This document shows positions 28,280 to 37,500 of a DNA stretch of 57,617 nucleotides, one piece after another. Every line of letters begins with the position of its first letter. Position 1 is the first letter of the stretch. The stretch spans positions 1-57,617 of the forward strand of contig DVLL01000024.1 of assembly GCA_018715525.1 (NCBI GenBank), read 5' to 3'. Source of the stretch: Candidatus Faeciplasma pullistercoris (GTDB lineage Bacteria; Bacillota; Clostridia; Oscillospirales; Ruminococcaceae). The notes beneath the pieces were generated by a model, which saw only the letters and a program-made list of their open reading frames with translations, had not been told where the DNA came from and ran no database searches. The position numbers and the translations under genes were made by a program.

Positions 28280-30379
28280 TTAGTCGGTTATTACAATGCT
28301 TCTCATTCTTCCGTCGTCCAGATCCTCTGTTTTTGTGGAATATCCATAATACGCTTCAATGATTTTGCGGACGGTGTACTTGGCGTACTCGCCGTTCTCT
28401 ATCACGACCGCAAAGGCTATCTCCGGGTCGTCGGCAGGGTAGAAGCCTACGACGGTGGAATTCTGGGTCGCCTTGTTGCTCGCCTGCGGGGTGCCGGTCT
28501 TTATAGCCGCCTGCATTGGCAGCGCATCCATCGAGAACTGAGCCTCGAACGCCGCCTGCTCGTTTGAGGGATAGTAGGTCTGGGAGGTGGTGCTCTGGGC
28601 GGCGAGTATCATGCCGTCTATCACCGGCTGGAATACCGTTTCGCTGTCCGCGTCTATCACGCTCACCACCTGCGGCTCAGTCTTTTTGAGCTGCTCGGTC
28701 ATGTTGTAGTCCCAAATCGAGTCGACAAGATATGGCTGATACCTTACTCCCCTGTTTGCGATGGTGGATGCAAGGACGCACATCTGAAGCGGGGTGACGC
28801 CTACCTCCGACTGTCCTATCGCCGCCTGGAGCACCTGTCCCACCGTCCAGTCAAGCCCGAGGTTCGCAAAGGTTTCGGGAGAGGCAAGGTAGCCCGCCGA
28901 GGAGCTTATCTCGATATTCATATCCTCTCCCAGCCCGAACGCCGCCTCGTATTCAAGCAGCTTATCCAGCCCCAGCTCCTGAACGACCTGATAGAAGAAG
29001 ATATTGCAGCTCTTCTGTATCGCGGTGGTGACGTTGATGCTCCCGTGGGAGCCGGTGCAGTTTACTACTATGTCAAGGAAGCTGTAGCGGCGGTTGCAGG
29101 TGAATTTGTCCTGCGGGGTTATGACTCCCTCGCTGAGCGAGGCTATGGCGGTGACGGTTTTCATGACCGAGCCGGGGCGGTAAAGACCGTCTGTCGCCCG
29201 GTTGTAAAGTGGCGAGCCCTCCGCCCCGAGTACCGAGGAATAGTCGTTCATGAGGTCGTTTATGTCATAGCCGGGGGCGGTCGCCATCGCAAGTATCGCT
29301 CCGGTCTTGACGTCCATTACCACCGCGGCGCCGGAATTGCAGTCCGAAAAGTCAAGCTCCAGATGCGTTGAGCTGTCCGTTTTGGGAAGCTTTCCCTCGC
29401 GAAGGTAGCTTATGTGGTTTTCAAGTATGGTCTGGACCTCGTCCTGAAATTCCCGGTCTATAGTCAGCATGACGGTGTTTCCCGGGTTCTCCTGTATCAG
29501 CACATCCTCGATGACCGTTCCGTCGTCCCGGATGGTTATCCTTTTTTCACCCTCTGTGCCGCGAAGCTCGGATTCCATCGACTTTTCTATTCCGCTCTTG
29601 CCCACCGTGTCGCTGATGTGGTAGCCCTCCGACTTGAGCTGCTCATACTCCTCGGCGTATATGGGTCCCACATAGCCTATGCCGTGGGAAAAAATGTCGC
29701 CCGAGGAATATACCCTTACCGCGTCCTCGGCGACGTCTACTCCGGGCATGGAGGACTTCAGCTCATGGATTTTCGAGGCGGTGGATATCGGAACGTCCTT
29801 GATGAAGGTGTAGTCTGTAGAGGAGGAAAAGTCTCCGAGGAGCATCTGGTACCTCACGCCCGCTATCACCCTTTTTTCGTAATCGGTGTACCGGTCTGAG
29901 ATCTCAAAGTCCTCGATAAGCCTGTCAATGCAGTTTTCCGCGGTGGCGTAGCTGTTTAGCCTGAGCTTTGACTTTATCCTTTGCAGCTCAGTCTCGCTCG
30001 CGTCCTGCTTGTATTCATAGGGCGCTGTCATGGTTATAGGCATCTGGTCTATCCATTCAAGACCGTCATTTTCAAGAAGCCTCGCCAGCGAGAGTATCAC
30101 CTCGTTCTGGGACTCTTTGTCCGACGGGAAGAAGGAGTATTCTATAATGACCGAGTATGCCACGCGGTTTTCCACCAGAGGCTCGCCGTCGCGGTCAACT
30201 ATCTCTCCTCTTGCGGCGGGGATAGCCTGATAGGCGGTAGTGGAGCTTTTGGAGAGGCTGAGGTATTTTTCTCCGTCCACGACCTGGAGCTTCATCAGCC
30301 TGATGCCGAAAAACGCGGCGAACACAAGTATTGCGGCTACCGCTATGGCAGCCCTTATTATGTTGGAAACGGTTTTCAT
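28280..30379 (-). CDS. mrdA: Penicillin-binding protein 2 (elongasome transpeptidase)
   Basis: 699 residues. One N-terminal membrane segment (AAIAVAAILVFAAFFGIRLM) is followed by the pedestal domain (AARGEIVDRDGEPLVENRVAYSV) and the transpeptidase domain with SVMK (Ser nucleophile), SCN and KTG motifs intact. It cross-links peptidoglycan during rod elongation together with MreBCD and RodA; rodA is not in this window. It is the fourth gene of the mre operon. The end is IVITD. Confidence 0.95.
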   Translation of the reverse strand: MKTVSNIIRAAIAVAAILVFAAFFGIRLMKLQVVDGEKYLSLSKSSTTAYQAIPAARGEIVDRDGEPLVENRVAYSVIIEYSFFPSDKESQNEVILSLARLLENDGLEWIDQMPITMTAPYEYKQDASETELQRIKSKLRLNSYATAENCIDRLIEDFEISDRYTDYEKRVIAGVRYQMLLGDFSSSTDYTFIKDVPISTASKIHELKSSMPGVDVAEDAVRVYSSGDIFSHGIGYVGPIYAEEYEQLKSEGYHISDTVGKSGIEKSMESELRGTEGEKRITIRDDGTVIEDVLIQENPGNTVMLTIDREFQDEVQTILENHISYLREGKLPKTDSSTHLELDFSDCNSGAAVVMDVKTGAILAMATAPGYDINDLMNDYSSVLGAEGSPLYNRATDGLYRPGSVMKTVTAIASLSEGVITPQDKFTCNRRYSFLDIVVNCTGSHGSINVTTAIQKSCNIFFYQVVQELGLDKLLEYEAAFGLGEDMNIEISSSAGYLASPETFANLGLDWTVGQVLQAAIGQSEVGVTPLQMCVLASTIANRGVRYQPYLVDSIWDYNMTEQLKKTEPQVVSVIDADSETVFQPVIDGMILAAQSTTSQTYYPSNEQAAFEAQFSMDALPMQAAIKTGTPQASNKATQNSTVVGFYPADDPEIAFAVVIENGEYAKYTVRKIIEAYYGYSTKTEDLDDGRMRSIVITD

Positions 30380-30401
30380 TTGCGCGCCTTACCTTTCCGG
30401 C

Positions 30402-30980
30402 TCATATCCGGTCGATCTTCTCGTCATGCTCCTCGATTTCAAGCGTACGGCGTCCCGCCGTGACCTTGCGCGTAAGGTATACCCCAAAGTAGATGAGCGG
30501 GGAGAACGCCACCGTTTTTATCGCTCCCGGCAGAAGCACCGAGCCGGCGGCCTCGCCGTAGCCCTCAAACTCCCATATCCGGTAAACGAAGAAATAGACA
30601 AGATAAAAATACACCGCAGACACGGCTACGGTAAGAATGACATAATTTATCACGTTTTTTCTGAGAAACTGCCTGAAAAGCGCGGAGATTATCCCGCAAA
30701 TCAGGGTCAGACAGAGTGCGCTGAAGCCGGGGAGCAGCCCTTGAGATATATCGAGCAGCAGGCCGCAGAAGCATCCCATGGCGGCCGATTGGACCTCGCC
30801 GGTGAACATCGACAGCGCGAGGCAGTAGGGCAGAAGCAAAAGCGCCTTGCCGTGCTCAGGCGTGCCGGAGGTGGAAAAGCCGTAGAAAAGCAGCGCGGCA
30901 AGGATATATATCGCCCACCTGAGCGCGATTTTAGCCCTTGGCGGCAGCGGCGGAAGTCTTTTTTTCTCATTCGCCCTCAT
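30402..30980 (-). CDS. mreD: Rod shape-determining protein MreD
   Basis: 192 residues from the ATG at 30980, which overlaps the end of mreC. About five membrane segments are visible (ALRWAIYILAALLFYGF, LLLLPYCLALSMF, ALCLTLICGIISALF, YVILTVAVSAVYFYLVYFFVY, VAFSPLIYFGVYLT). It is a membrane partner of MreC in the elongasome, poorly conserved in sequence; the position between mreC and mrdA confirms the call. Confidence 0.88.
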   Translation of the reverse strand: MRANEKKRLPPLPPRAKIALRWAIYILAALLFYGFSTSGTPEHGKALLLLPYCLALSMFTGEVQSAAMGCFCGLLLDISQGLLPGFSALCLTLICGIISALFRQFLRKNVINYVILTVAVSAVYFYLVYFFVYRIWEFEGYGEAAGSVLLPGAIKTVAFSPLIYFGVYLTRKVTAGRRTLEIEEHDEKIDRI

Positions 30981-31821
30981 AGCCGCTTCCCTTTCCGTCA
31001 AAGTCCACTATCACATAGACGGTTTTAAGCTCGTCGGGCAGGACCGCAGGGTAGATTATAGCGGTTTTTGACAGCCCGTTTGAGGCTATTTCTATCTCTC
31101 CCACTCTGCCCACGACGATGTCCTTTGGGACGACGCCGGAGTAGCCGGAGGTGACTATTATGTCTCCCTCGGTCAAAAGGCACTCGAGCGGGACATAGAG
31201 CATCCTCATGCAGTCCTCGTCCGCAAGCGCATAGCTGCCCTCGGTGACGCCTATTTCCCCCGTCCTGACGCAGTATACGCCTATTGAAAGCTCGTTGGAG
31301 AGTATCGGCGTGACCCGGGAGTAGGTGTAGTCCGCCTCTGAAACGAACCCGACAAGTCCGCTTTTTGTGACCACCGGGTCGCCTGCGCTTATCCCGTCCA
31401 TGCTGCCCTTGTCGATAAAGAAGGAGCCGAACGCATCGTTCGCGGTTCTTCCTATCACCGTGCAGGGCTCGGAAAATTCCATTCCCGGGCTTACTTCAGA
31501 CAGCTCCACCATTTCCCTAAGGTGCTCGTTTTCCTGCTTTACCTCGATGTAGTCCACCATCTGGGAGGTAAGCTCGGCTATCTCCTCCTTGAGCCGCTGG
31601 TTCTCGTCGTAGTAGTCTCTGGAGTTAAAGAGCATGTCAAGGTTTTCGCTCACCCATGAGGACACCGCCTCTGAAGCCCGCTGAAAGGGAGACAGCACCG
31701 CGCCGAGCCCGGAGCTTATAAGCGTAGGCGAGGACACCGCGGCGTAGATCATTATCCCGACCGCGAACGCGGCAAGGCAGAGTATTACCTTAAACCTCTT
31801 GCTTTTGAAAAACTCTTTCAT
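30967..31821 (-). CDS. mreC: Rod shape-determining protein MreC
   Basis: 284 residues. A membrane anchor (FKVILCLAAFAVGIMIYAAVS) is followed by a short coiled coil (YYDENQRLKEEIAELTSQMVDYIEVKQENEHLREMVEL) and the paired beta domains (GRTANDAFGSFFIDKGSMDGISAGDPVVTKSGLVGFVSE). It links the cytoplasmic MreB filament to PBP2 outside. Confidence 0.95.
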   Translation of the reverse strand: MKEFFKSKRFKVILCLAAFAVGIMIYAAVSSPTLISSGLGAVLSPFQRASEAVSSWVSENLDMLFNSRDYYDENQRLKEEIAELTSQMVDYIEVKQENEHLREMVELSEVSPGMEFSEPCTVIGRTANDAFGSFFIDKGSMDGISAGDPVVTKSGLVGFVSEADYTYSRVTPILSNELSIGVYCVRTGEIGVTEGSYALADEDCMRMLYVPLECLLTEGDIIVTSGYSGVVPKDIVVGRVGEIEIASNGLSKTAIIYPAVLPDELKTVYVIVDFDGKGSGYEGE

Positions 31822-31922
31822 CCGGTGCTAAACGCCTCCCGCCTTGCCATCTGCCCTGCGTATGATGCCCTTGCCGCCTGAACTGTGCCGTTATGTTATC
31901 TGAGCGGCTGAATAATGTCCGG

Positions 31923-32945
31923 TCAGTACGCTCCGCCGTTGTCGTTTCCGTTGAGGACGTCGTGGAGCTCTTCGATGTTTTCAAGAAGCTTGCCCGTTCC
32001 GTCTACGACGCAGTCGAGCGGACGCTCCGCGATGTATACGGGAATTCCCGTCTCCTCGTTGATGAGCTTGTCGAGACCGCGCAGGTACGCCCCGCCGCCG
32101 GCAAGCATTATGCCCGAGTCGATTATATCCGCGGACAGCTCCGGAGGGGTGCGCTCAAGCGTCACCTTGATGGCTTCAACGATGTGCGAGAGCGGCTCTG
32201 AGAGAGCCTCGCGTATCTCCGCGGCGGAGATGGTGATGTTCTCGGGAAGTCCTGTGAGCAGATTCCTGCCCTTTATCTCCATTTCGGCGTCTTCGCCTAC
32301 CGGATAGGCGGAGCCGATTTCTATCTTTATCTTCTCGGCGGTGCGCTCGCCTATCAAGAGATTGTATTTTCTCTTGATGAAGTTTATTATCGAGAGGTCA
32401 AATTCGTCTCCCGCCACCCTTACCGAGCGGCTGGTGACTATTCCGCACAGGGATATTACCGCCACCTCGCTTGTTCCGCCTCCGATATCCACTATCATCG
32501 AGCCGGTGGGCTCTTCAACGGGAAGCCCCGCGCCGATAGCTGCCGCCATAGGCTCCTCGACTATCGAGACCCTCTTCGCGCCTGCACCCTCGGCGGCTTC
32601 CTTTACCGCCCTGCGCTCTACGGCGGTGACTCCGGAGGGAATGCAGATTATCACCCTCGCCTTGACGAGCGGGCTGCCGCCTATCGCCTTGCGTATAAAC
32701 TCCTGAAGCATGGCTGTTGTCATGTCAAAATCAGCGATTACGCCGTCCTTTAGCGGTCTTACCGCGCGTATCGAGCCGGGAGTTCTTCCGATGATGTTTT
32801 TTGCCTCCTGACCGACATATCGCACCGCGTCGGTCTTGGTATCTACGGCTACGACCGAGGGCTCTCTTATGATGATGCCCTTGCCCTTGAGGTACACAAG
32901 GGTGTTGGCTGTGCCGAGGTCTATTCCTATATCCTTCTTGAACAT
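31923..32945 (-). CDS. mreB: Rod shape-determining protein MreB
   Basis: 340 residues, bacterial actin homologue that organises elongation. Phosphate 1 motif [14 protein letters not shown], phosphate 2 [16 protein letters not shown] and the adenosine motif [16 protein letters not shown] are intact. The start [14 protein letters not shown] at 32945 matches the family; a TTG at 32957 lies closer to the AGGGATG ribosome site and is an alternative. First gene of the mre operon. Confidence 0.96.
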   Translation of the reverse strand: MFKKDIGIDLGTANTLVYLKGKGIIIREPSVVAVDTKTDAVRYVGQEAKNIIGRTPGSIRAVRPLKDGVIADFDMTTAMLQEFIRKAIGGSPLVKARVIICIPSGVTAVERRAVKEAAEGAGAKRVSIVEEPMAAAIGAGLPVEEPTGSMIVDIGGGTSEVAVISLCGIVTSRSVRVAGDEFDLSIINFIKRKYNLLIGERTAEKIKIEIGSAYPVGEDAEMEIKGRNLLTGLPENITISAAEIREALSEPLSHIVEAIKVTLERTPPELSADIIDSGIMLAGGGAYLRGLDKLINEETGIPVYIAERPLDCVVDGTGKLLENIEELHDVLNGNDNGGAY

Positions 32946-33021
32946 AAAAAGCAACACATCCCTATCTGTAAATTAAATGCCGAAAAATAACAACTGACAT
33001 TAAATAATATAAATCAAGTCT

Positions 33022-33050
33022 ATTGTACCACAAAAGACACGCCTGTACAA
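33022..33050 (-). promoter_or_regulatory. Promoter of the mre operon
   Basis: On the minus strand TTGTAC (33045-33050), 17 bases and TACAAT (33022-33027) with extended TGG. Confidence 0.75.
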
Positions 33051-33165
33051 GCGGATTTTCCCGAATTACAGGCGGGCTTTTTCGCACTTTTGTTGTCGGG
33101 TAATAAATTGTACATCAATTTTTTTGGCAAATCAAGCTTTTTGGCATATAATTTAAGAATTTTTA

Positions 33166-33194
33166 TTTACTTTTGATTAAGAATTGATTATAAT
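33166..33194 (+). promoter_or_regulatory. Sigma-A promoter of degV
   Basis: TTTACT (33166-33171), 17 bases and TATAAT (33189-33194). Confidence 0.7.
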
Positions 33195-33252
33195 GGTGCA
33201 TAGAAGAGGCAGACGGCGAGCTGCCCTGCCGAAAGAAACGGAGGAGCTAAGC

Positions 33253-34122
33253 ATGCCTGAGCATAAGATTAAAATCACCTGCGATTCCATCTGCGACCTT
33301 CCGCAGGAGGTATACCGCGAATACGACATCCCGGTTATGCCGCTGGGAATAGTTTTAGGGGACGATTTAAGGTTTGACGGAGTCAACATATCCACCCTCG
33401 AGGTATTTGACTATGTGGATAAAAACGGAGTGCTGCCCAAGACCACGGCGGCGTCGGTGAGCGATTATCTCGAGTTTTTCAAAAAGCATACCTCCGACGG
33501 CAGCGCCGTCATACACATAAACATTTCGAGTGAGTTCTCAAGCTGTCATTCCTCCGCCTGCATCGCAGCGGAGCAGCTTCATGAAAAGGACGGCAGCGAG
33601 ATATATGCAATAGACAGCAGGAACCTTTCGAGCGGAGCGGGTCATCTTGTGCTATTAGCGCATGAGCTTGCCGCCGGAGGGATGTCCGCACCTGAGATCG
33701 CGGACGCCGTCAACGAGGCAAAGAATAGGCTTGACGTCAGCTTTGTGCTCCAGACGCTCAGCTATCTGCAAAAGGGCGGAAGATGTCCGGGCGTGGTGGC
33801 GTTCGGAGCCAATCTTTTGAAGCTCAGACCTGAAATAGAGGTCAAGGACGGAAAGATGACGGTCGGCAAAAAGTACCGCGGCAGTATGGAAAAGTCGATA
33901 TTCGACTATGTCCGCGGAAGACTTGAGGGAAGAACGGATATAGACCTTCACAGAATATTCGTGACACATTCATATGTCCCCGACGAGCTGGTGTCAAAGG
34001 TAGTGGAGCTTGTCAAGGAGCTTCAGCCGTTTGAGCAGGTGATGGTCTCGACGGCGGGCTGCGCTATTTCCTCTCACTGCGGTCCCAACTGCATAGGAGT
34101 GCTGTTCTTCAGAAAAAAGTGA
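33253..34122 (+). CDS. DegV family fatty-acid-binding protein
   Basis: 289 residues from the ATG at 33253 (GGAGGAGC upstream); an in-frame ATG at 33184 overlaps the promoter. The N-terminal KITCDSICDLPQEVYREYDIPVMPLGI and the motif LQTLSYLQKGGRCPG are characteristic. DegV/FakB proteins bind a fatty acid for phosphorylation by FakA, feeding exogenous fatty acids into phospholipids. Whether this one partners a FakA cannot be seen here. Confidence 0.92.
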   Translation: MPEHKIKITCDSICDLPQEVYREYDIPVMPLGIVLGDDLRFDGVNISTLEVFDYVDKNGVLPKTTAASVSDYLEFFKKHTSDGSAVIHINISSEFSSCHSSACIAAEQLHEKDGSEIYAIDSRNLSSGAGHLVLLAHELAAGGMSAPEIADAVNEAKNRLDVSFVLQTLSYLQKGGRCPGVVAFGANLLKLRPEIEVKDGKMTVGKKYRGSMEKSIFDYVRGRLEGRTDIDLHRIFVTHSYVPDELVSKVVELVKELQPFEQVMVSTAGCAISSHCGPNCIGVLFFRKK

Positions 34123-34127
34123 CGGCA

Positions 34128-34166
34128 TGAGCGCCCCGCCTTAGGTCAAGCGTGAAGGCGGAGCGC
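34128..34166 (+). terminator. Hairpin after degV
   Basis: Near-perfect 12-bp arms beginning GCGCcCCGCCTT pair with AAGGCGGaGCGC. There is no T run, so termination strength is uncertain. Confidence 0.4.
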
Positions 34167-34245
34167 CCTGCATAATCTTCCCTGCTTTGAGCAGGCAGAG
34201 CGGCGTATTGGCTCTGAGTGACAAAAAAATAGTTGATTTTTGCCG

Positions 34246-34296
34246 TTTACTTGCAATGCTGAAGGTGGTATAATACCTTAGAATACGGTATTATAC
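34246..34296 (+). promoter_or_regulatory. Promoter of the ClC gene embedded in a dyad
   Basis: TTTACT (34246-34251), 17 bases and TATAAT (34269-34274) with extended TGG. The -10 lies inside the left arm of a perfect 10-bp inverted repeat, GTATAATACC (34268-34277) and GGTATTATAC (34287-34296), spacer 9. The dyad looks like an operator for a dimeric repressor (inference). Confidence 0.65.
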
Positions 34297-34331
34297 TGCT
34301 TACTTTTTGCATTTTCAAGGACGGACGTTAG

Positions 34332-35936
34332 ATGAACAAAAGATTTTTAAGCTACATAAAAAACCTGCTTTTGCCCACTCTTATTCTGGGCGGCGTCACC
34401 GGAACGATAACCGGGCTCTTTATCGTTCTCTACCGCGTGGCTGCTTCAAAGGTGATAGGCGTCTCTGAGAGCGCGTACGCCGCCATGCGTGAGGACCTAA
34501 GGCTGGTGCCGGTGGGACTGCTTGTCATACTCGCGATAGCGTGGGTGACATCGCTCATATATAAAAAGGTGCCCGAGATACAGGGCGGAGGAATACCCAC
34601 CTCTATCGCCATTCTGCGCGGGCTTATGCGCTTTGACTGGCTCAAGAATCTCATCGGAGTGACGGCGGTGTCCCTTTCTACCTTCTTTGTAGGCATACCG
34701 CTGGGCAACGAGGGACCCAGCGTGCAGATAGGAACGGCTGTCGGCAGAGGAACGGTGAGGATTTTCGCCAAAAAGAGCCCGGCTTGGGACAGATATGTAA
34801 TGACCGGCGGCTCCTGCGCAGGCTTTACCGGAGCTACAAACGCGCCGATATCAGGAATAATGTTCGCTATAGAGGAGGCTCACGGCAGGATCTCCCCGAT
34901 GATCATCATGGTGGTGTTCACGGCGGTAATGTTTACTCAGATCGCCATGAAGCTTTTCGCGCCGCTGGTCGGTCTTAACCCCGATCTGTTTACCGGGCTC
35001 GCCGGAAATGTAAGGGCGCTTGTATCCGCCGAGATGTGGATTCCCTTGCTGATGGGCGGAGTCATAGGTCTTTTCTCGGTGGTCTTCCTCAAATACTATA
35101 AGCTGATAACAGGTGTTTTCAAAAAGAAGCTCGCCAACATCAGCATGTTTGTAAAGGTGCTTGTCATATCTGTTCTGACGCTTATTTTCGGTCTTATCTC
35201 CTATGATTTCGTATCCACCGGTCATTCGATAGTCGAAAAGCTCATCGAGGGGCATGTCGCGTGGTATATCCTTTTGGCGATACTTGTTTTCAGGATGACC
35301 GTTACCCTCGGCGCCAACACGACAGGTATTACCGGCGGCATGTTTTTGCCTATAATCGCGCTCAGCGCGCTGATGACAGGAATAACGGGACAGTTTATGG
35401 TCTTTGCCGGAATACTCGACGAGACTTATCGCGGAGTAATAATAGCTCTTGGTATTGCTTCCTGTATATCGGGAATGATGAAATGTCCGCTTACCGCGGT
35501 GGTATTCGGCGTTGAGGCGTTAGGCTGCGCTCAGAATATACTTCCCGTTATCATAGCATCCGCGATAGCCTACACGTTAACCGAGATATTCGGAGTGAAG
35601 TCTATCAACGAGAGCGTGATAAAGAACAAGACGGACGCTTTGAGCAAGGGCAGGATCCGTGTGGTAAAGGAAGCGCTTGTGACAGTCTGCGGCGACAGCT
35701 TCGCGATAGGAAAGCAGCTTCGCGATATCTTCTGGCCGAGCGGAATGTTTATCGTCTCCATAAAGAGGAAAAAGGCGTCCGACGCGGTGATTGACGAATA
35801 CGGCGAAAAGACTATCCGCGAGGGTGACGTTTTGCACTTAAGGTATTCCACAATAGATGAAGAAAGCACCAAGCAGGAGCTGCTCGCGATAGTAGGCGAG
35901 CAGGAGCTTGTGACAAGCGATGTAAGTCAGGCATAA
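34332..35936 (+). CDS. ClC chloride channel/transporter with C-terminal RCK_C (TrkA-C) domain
   Basis: 534 residues with about 10-12 membrane segments. Conserved ClC motifs are GGGIPT (85-90), GNEGPSVQIG (125-134) with the gating Glu127 present, and GITGGMFLP near 335. The first Ser of the usual GSGIP is Gly here. The C-terminal about 75 residues resemble an RCK_C/TrkA-C ligand-binding domain (GKQLRDIFWPSGMFIVSIKRKKASDAVIDEYGEKTIREGDVLHLRY). It moves chloride or a related anion, perhaps in exchange for protons; the exact mode is unknown. Confidence 0.92.
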   Translation: MNKRFLSYIKNLLLPTLILGGVTGTITGLFIVLYRVAASKVIGVSESAYAAMREDLRLVPVGLLVILAIAWVTSLIYKKVPEIQGGGIPTSIAILRGLMRFDWLKNLIGVTAVSLSTFFVGIPLGNEGPSVQIGTAVGRGTVRIFAKKSPAWDRYVMTGGSCAGFTGATNAPISGIMFAIEEAHGRISPMIIMVVFTAVMFTQIAMKLFAPLVGLNPDLFTGLAGNVRALVSAEMWIPLLMGGVIGLFSVVFLKYYKLITGVFKKKLANISMFVKVLVISVLTLIFGLISYDFVSTGHSIVEKLIEGHVAWYILLAILVFRMTVTLGANTTGITGGMFLPIIALSALMTGITGQFMVFAGILDETYRGVIIALGIASCISGMMKCPLTAVVFGVEALGCAQNILPVIIASAIAYTLTEIFGVKSINESVIKNKTDALSKGRIRVVKEALVTVCGDSFAIGKQLRDIFWPSGMFIVSIKRKKASDAVIDEYGEKTIREGDVLHLRYSTIDEESTKQELLAIVGEQELVTSDVSQA

Positions 35937-35999
35937 ACGGTAGCCGTTATCAGCCGTTGCTTAGGCAGAGTCAAATAAATTTGATAGGAGAAGCTACAG

Positions 36000-37292
36000 A
36001 TGGATTCAAAGAACCCGAAGAAATTCGACACCAAGCGCGTTCCCAATAAGCCCGCTCCCTACCTGCTTCCGATAGAATGGGGCGGAGCGTGGCCGATGAC
36101 GATGGCTGCCAGGGCGAAGATCCGCAGGATAAATTTTGCCGGTCTGAGACCCCCCTTCCTGATCCTTTGCAATCACGCCTCCTTTATAGACTTCCCGCTG
36201 GTAGTCAGAGCGATATTCCCCCACAGATGCAGCTGGGTGATATCCATAGAGGAATTTATCGGAAGAGAATGGCTTTTGCGCGGCATAGGCGGAATATACA
36301 AGCGCAAGTTTACGCAGGATATGACCGTCGTAAGGCATATACTGAACGCGCTGACGAGGTATAAGGTCTGCTGCACCATTTATCCCGAGGCAAGATTCTC
36401 GCTTGCGGGAATAAACGAGCAGATAGACGGCGCGCTCGGAAAGCTCGCGAAAAAGGCGAAGGTGCCGGTCGTCGTGAATATCAACCGCGGCAACTTCCTG
36501 CGCTCTCCCCAGTGGAGAAAGCATCCTTACATAAAGGTGCCGATAGAGTCTGATTTCATACAGATAGTGACCCGCGAGGAGGTAGAAAAGCTCTCCGCCG
36601 CAGAGATACAGCGCAGGATAGATGAGGCGTTCGTATACGACGAATACGCCTGGCAGAGGGACAACGGGATACGCATAACCTCGCCCAAGCGCGCAGAGAA
36701 TATACACAAGATACTTTATCAGTGCCCGGTCTGCGGAACAGAGTTTGAGATGGACAGCCGCGGCACGAGGCTCTGGTGCAACCACTGCGGCGCGGGCTGG
36801 GAGATGAATGAGCTGGGCGAGCTCAAGCGCGAAAACGGCAAGGATATTTTCACCCATGTTCCCGACTGGTACCGCTGGGAGAGGGAAAATGTCAGAAAAG
36901 AGGTCTGCGAGGGCAGATATCACTTTGAGGACGACGCAAGGCTTGAAAGGCTGATAAACGGCAAAACCGGCTTTAAGACGATAGGAAAGGTAAGGCTCAT
37001 CCATGATGAGAACGGCTTTACCATGAAGGGCAGGCTCGCCGAGGGGCAGACATTCGAGTTCAACCGCACGGTCGCCTCGATGCGCTCTTTGCACATCGAA
37101 TACGACTACAAGCGCCGCGGCGACGCCATAGACCTTTGCACGCTTGACGACACCTACTTCGTATTTCCGCTCACAGCCAAGAACTGCCTTACAAAGCTGC
37201 ACCTCGCGACCGAGGAGCTCAATAAGTTTGAAAGAACAAAAAAGCATGAGGGCTCTGATGAGGCTGATCACATGGAGACTGTCGGGGTATAA
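36000..37292 (+). CDS. PlsC-like lysophospholipid acyltransferase with zinc ribbon
   Basis: 430 residues. The acyltransferase motif HX4D is NHASFID (His59, Asp64), and IYPEARFSLAGINEQIDGALGKLAKKAKVPVV corresponds to the later PlsC motifs. A rubredoxin-like zinc ribbon follows (CPVC at 242-245 and CNHC at 260-263), then an about 170-residue C-terminal domain of unknown type. It probably acylates lysophospholipid or another acceptor at the membrane; the substrate is unknown. It starts 63 bases after the ClC gene and may share its transcript. Confidence 0.85.
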   Translation: MDSKNPKKFDTKRVPNKPAPYLLPIEWGGAWPMTMAARAKIRRINFAGLRPPFLILCNHASFIDFPLVVRAIFPHRCSWVISIEEFIGREWLLRGIGGIYKRKFTQDMTVVRHILNALTRYKVCCTIYPEARFSLAGINEQIDGALGKLAKKAKVPVVVNINRGNFLRSPQWRKHPYIKVPIESDFIQIVTREEVEKLSAAEIQRRIDEAFVYDEYAWQRDNGIRITSPKRAENIHKILYQCPVCGTEFEMDSRGTRLWCNHCGAGWEMNELGELKRENGKDIFTHVPDWYRWERENVRKEVCEGRYHFEDDARLERLINGKTGFKTIGKVRLIHDENGFTMKGRLAEGQTFEFNRTVASMRSLHIEYDYKRRGDAIDLCTLDDTYFVFPLTAKNCLTKLHLATEELNKFERTKKHEGSDEADHMETVGV

Positions 37293-37500
37293 GCTGCACA
37301 AAACAGGCTCCCAGAATTTATGCAAATTGACGCATCAAATGAAGATATTTGCGCAAAATAATGTGACAAGCTCCGAATATCTGAGCAAAACAGCCCCTGA
37401 GCGCAATATTTTTGTTCCCACGGTTGTATTCACGGTGACGACGGCAGAGTAAGCATAGTCTGTCGTTTCAAAATAAAATTTTAAGGAGTCTATATCAATC

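Noticed and set aside
34123-34331. Fluoride riboswitch upstream of the ClC gene
   Set aside because: The conserved fluoride-aptamer segments were not found; the space holds a degV hairpin and a promoter dyad.
36006-37325. 439-codon minus-strand frame opposite the acyltransferase gene
   Set aside because: Antisense shadow; the plus-strand frame has family motifs and a good start.
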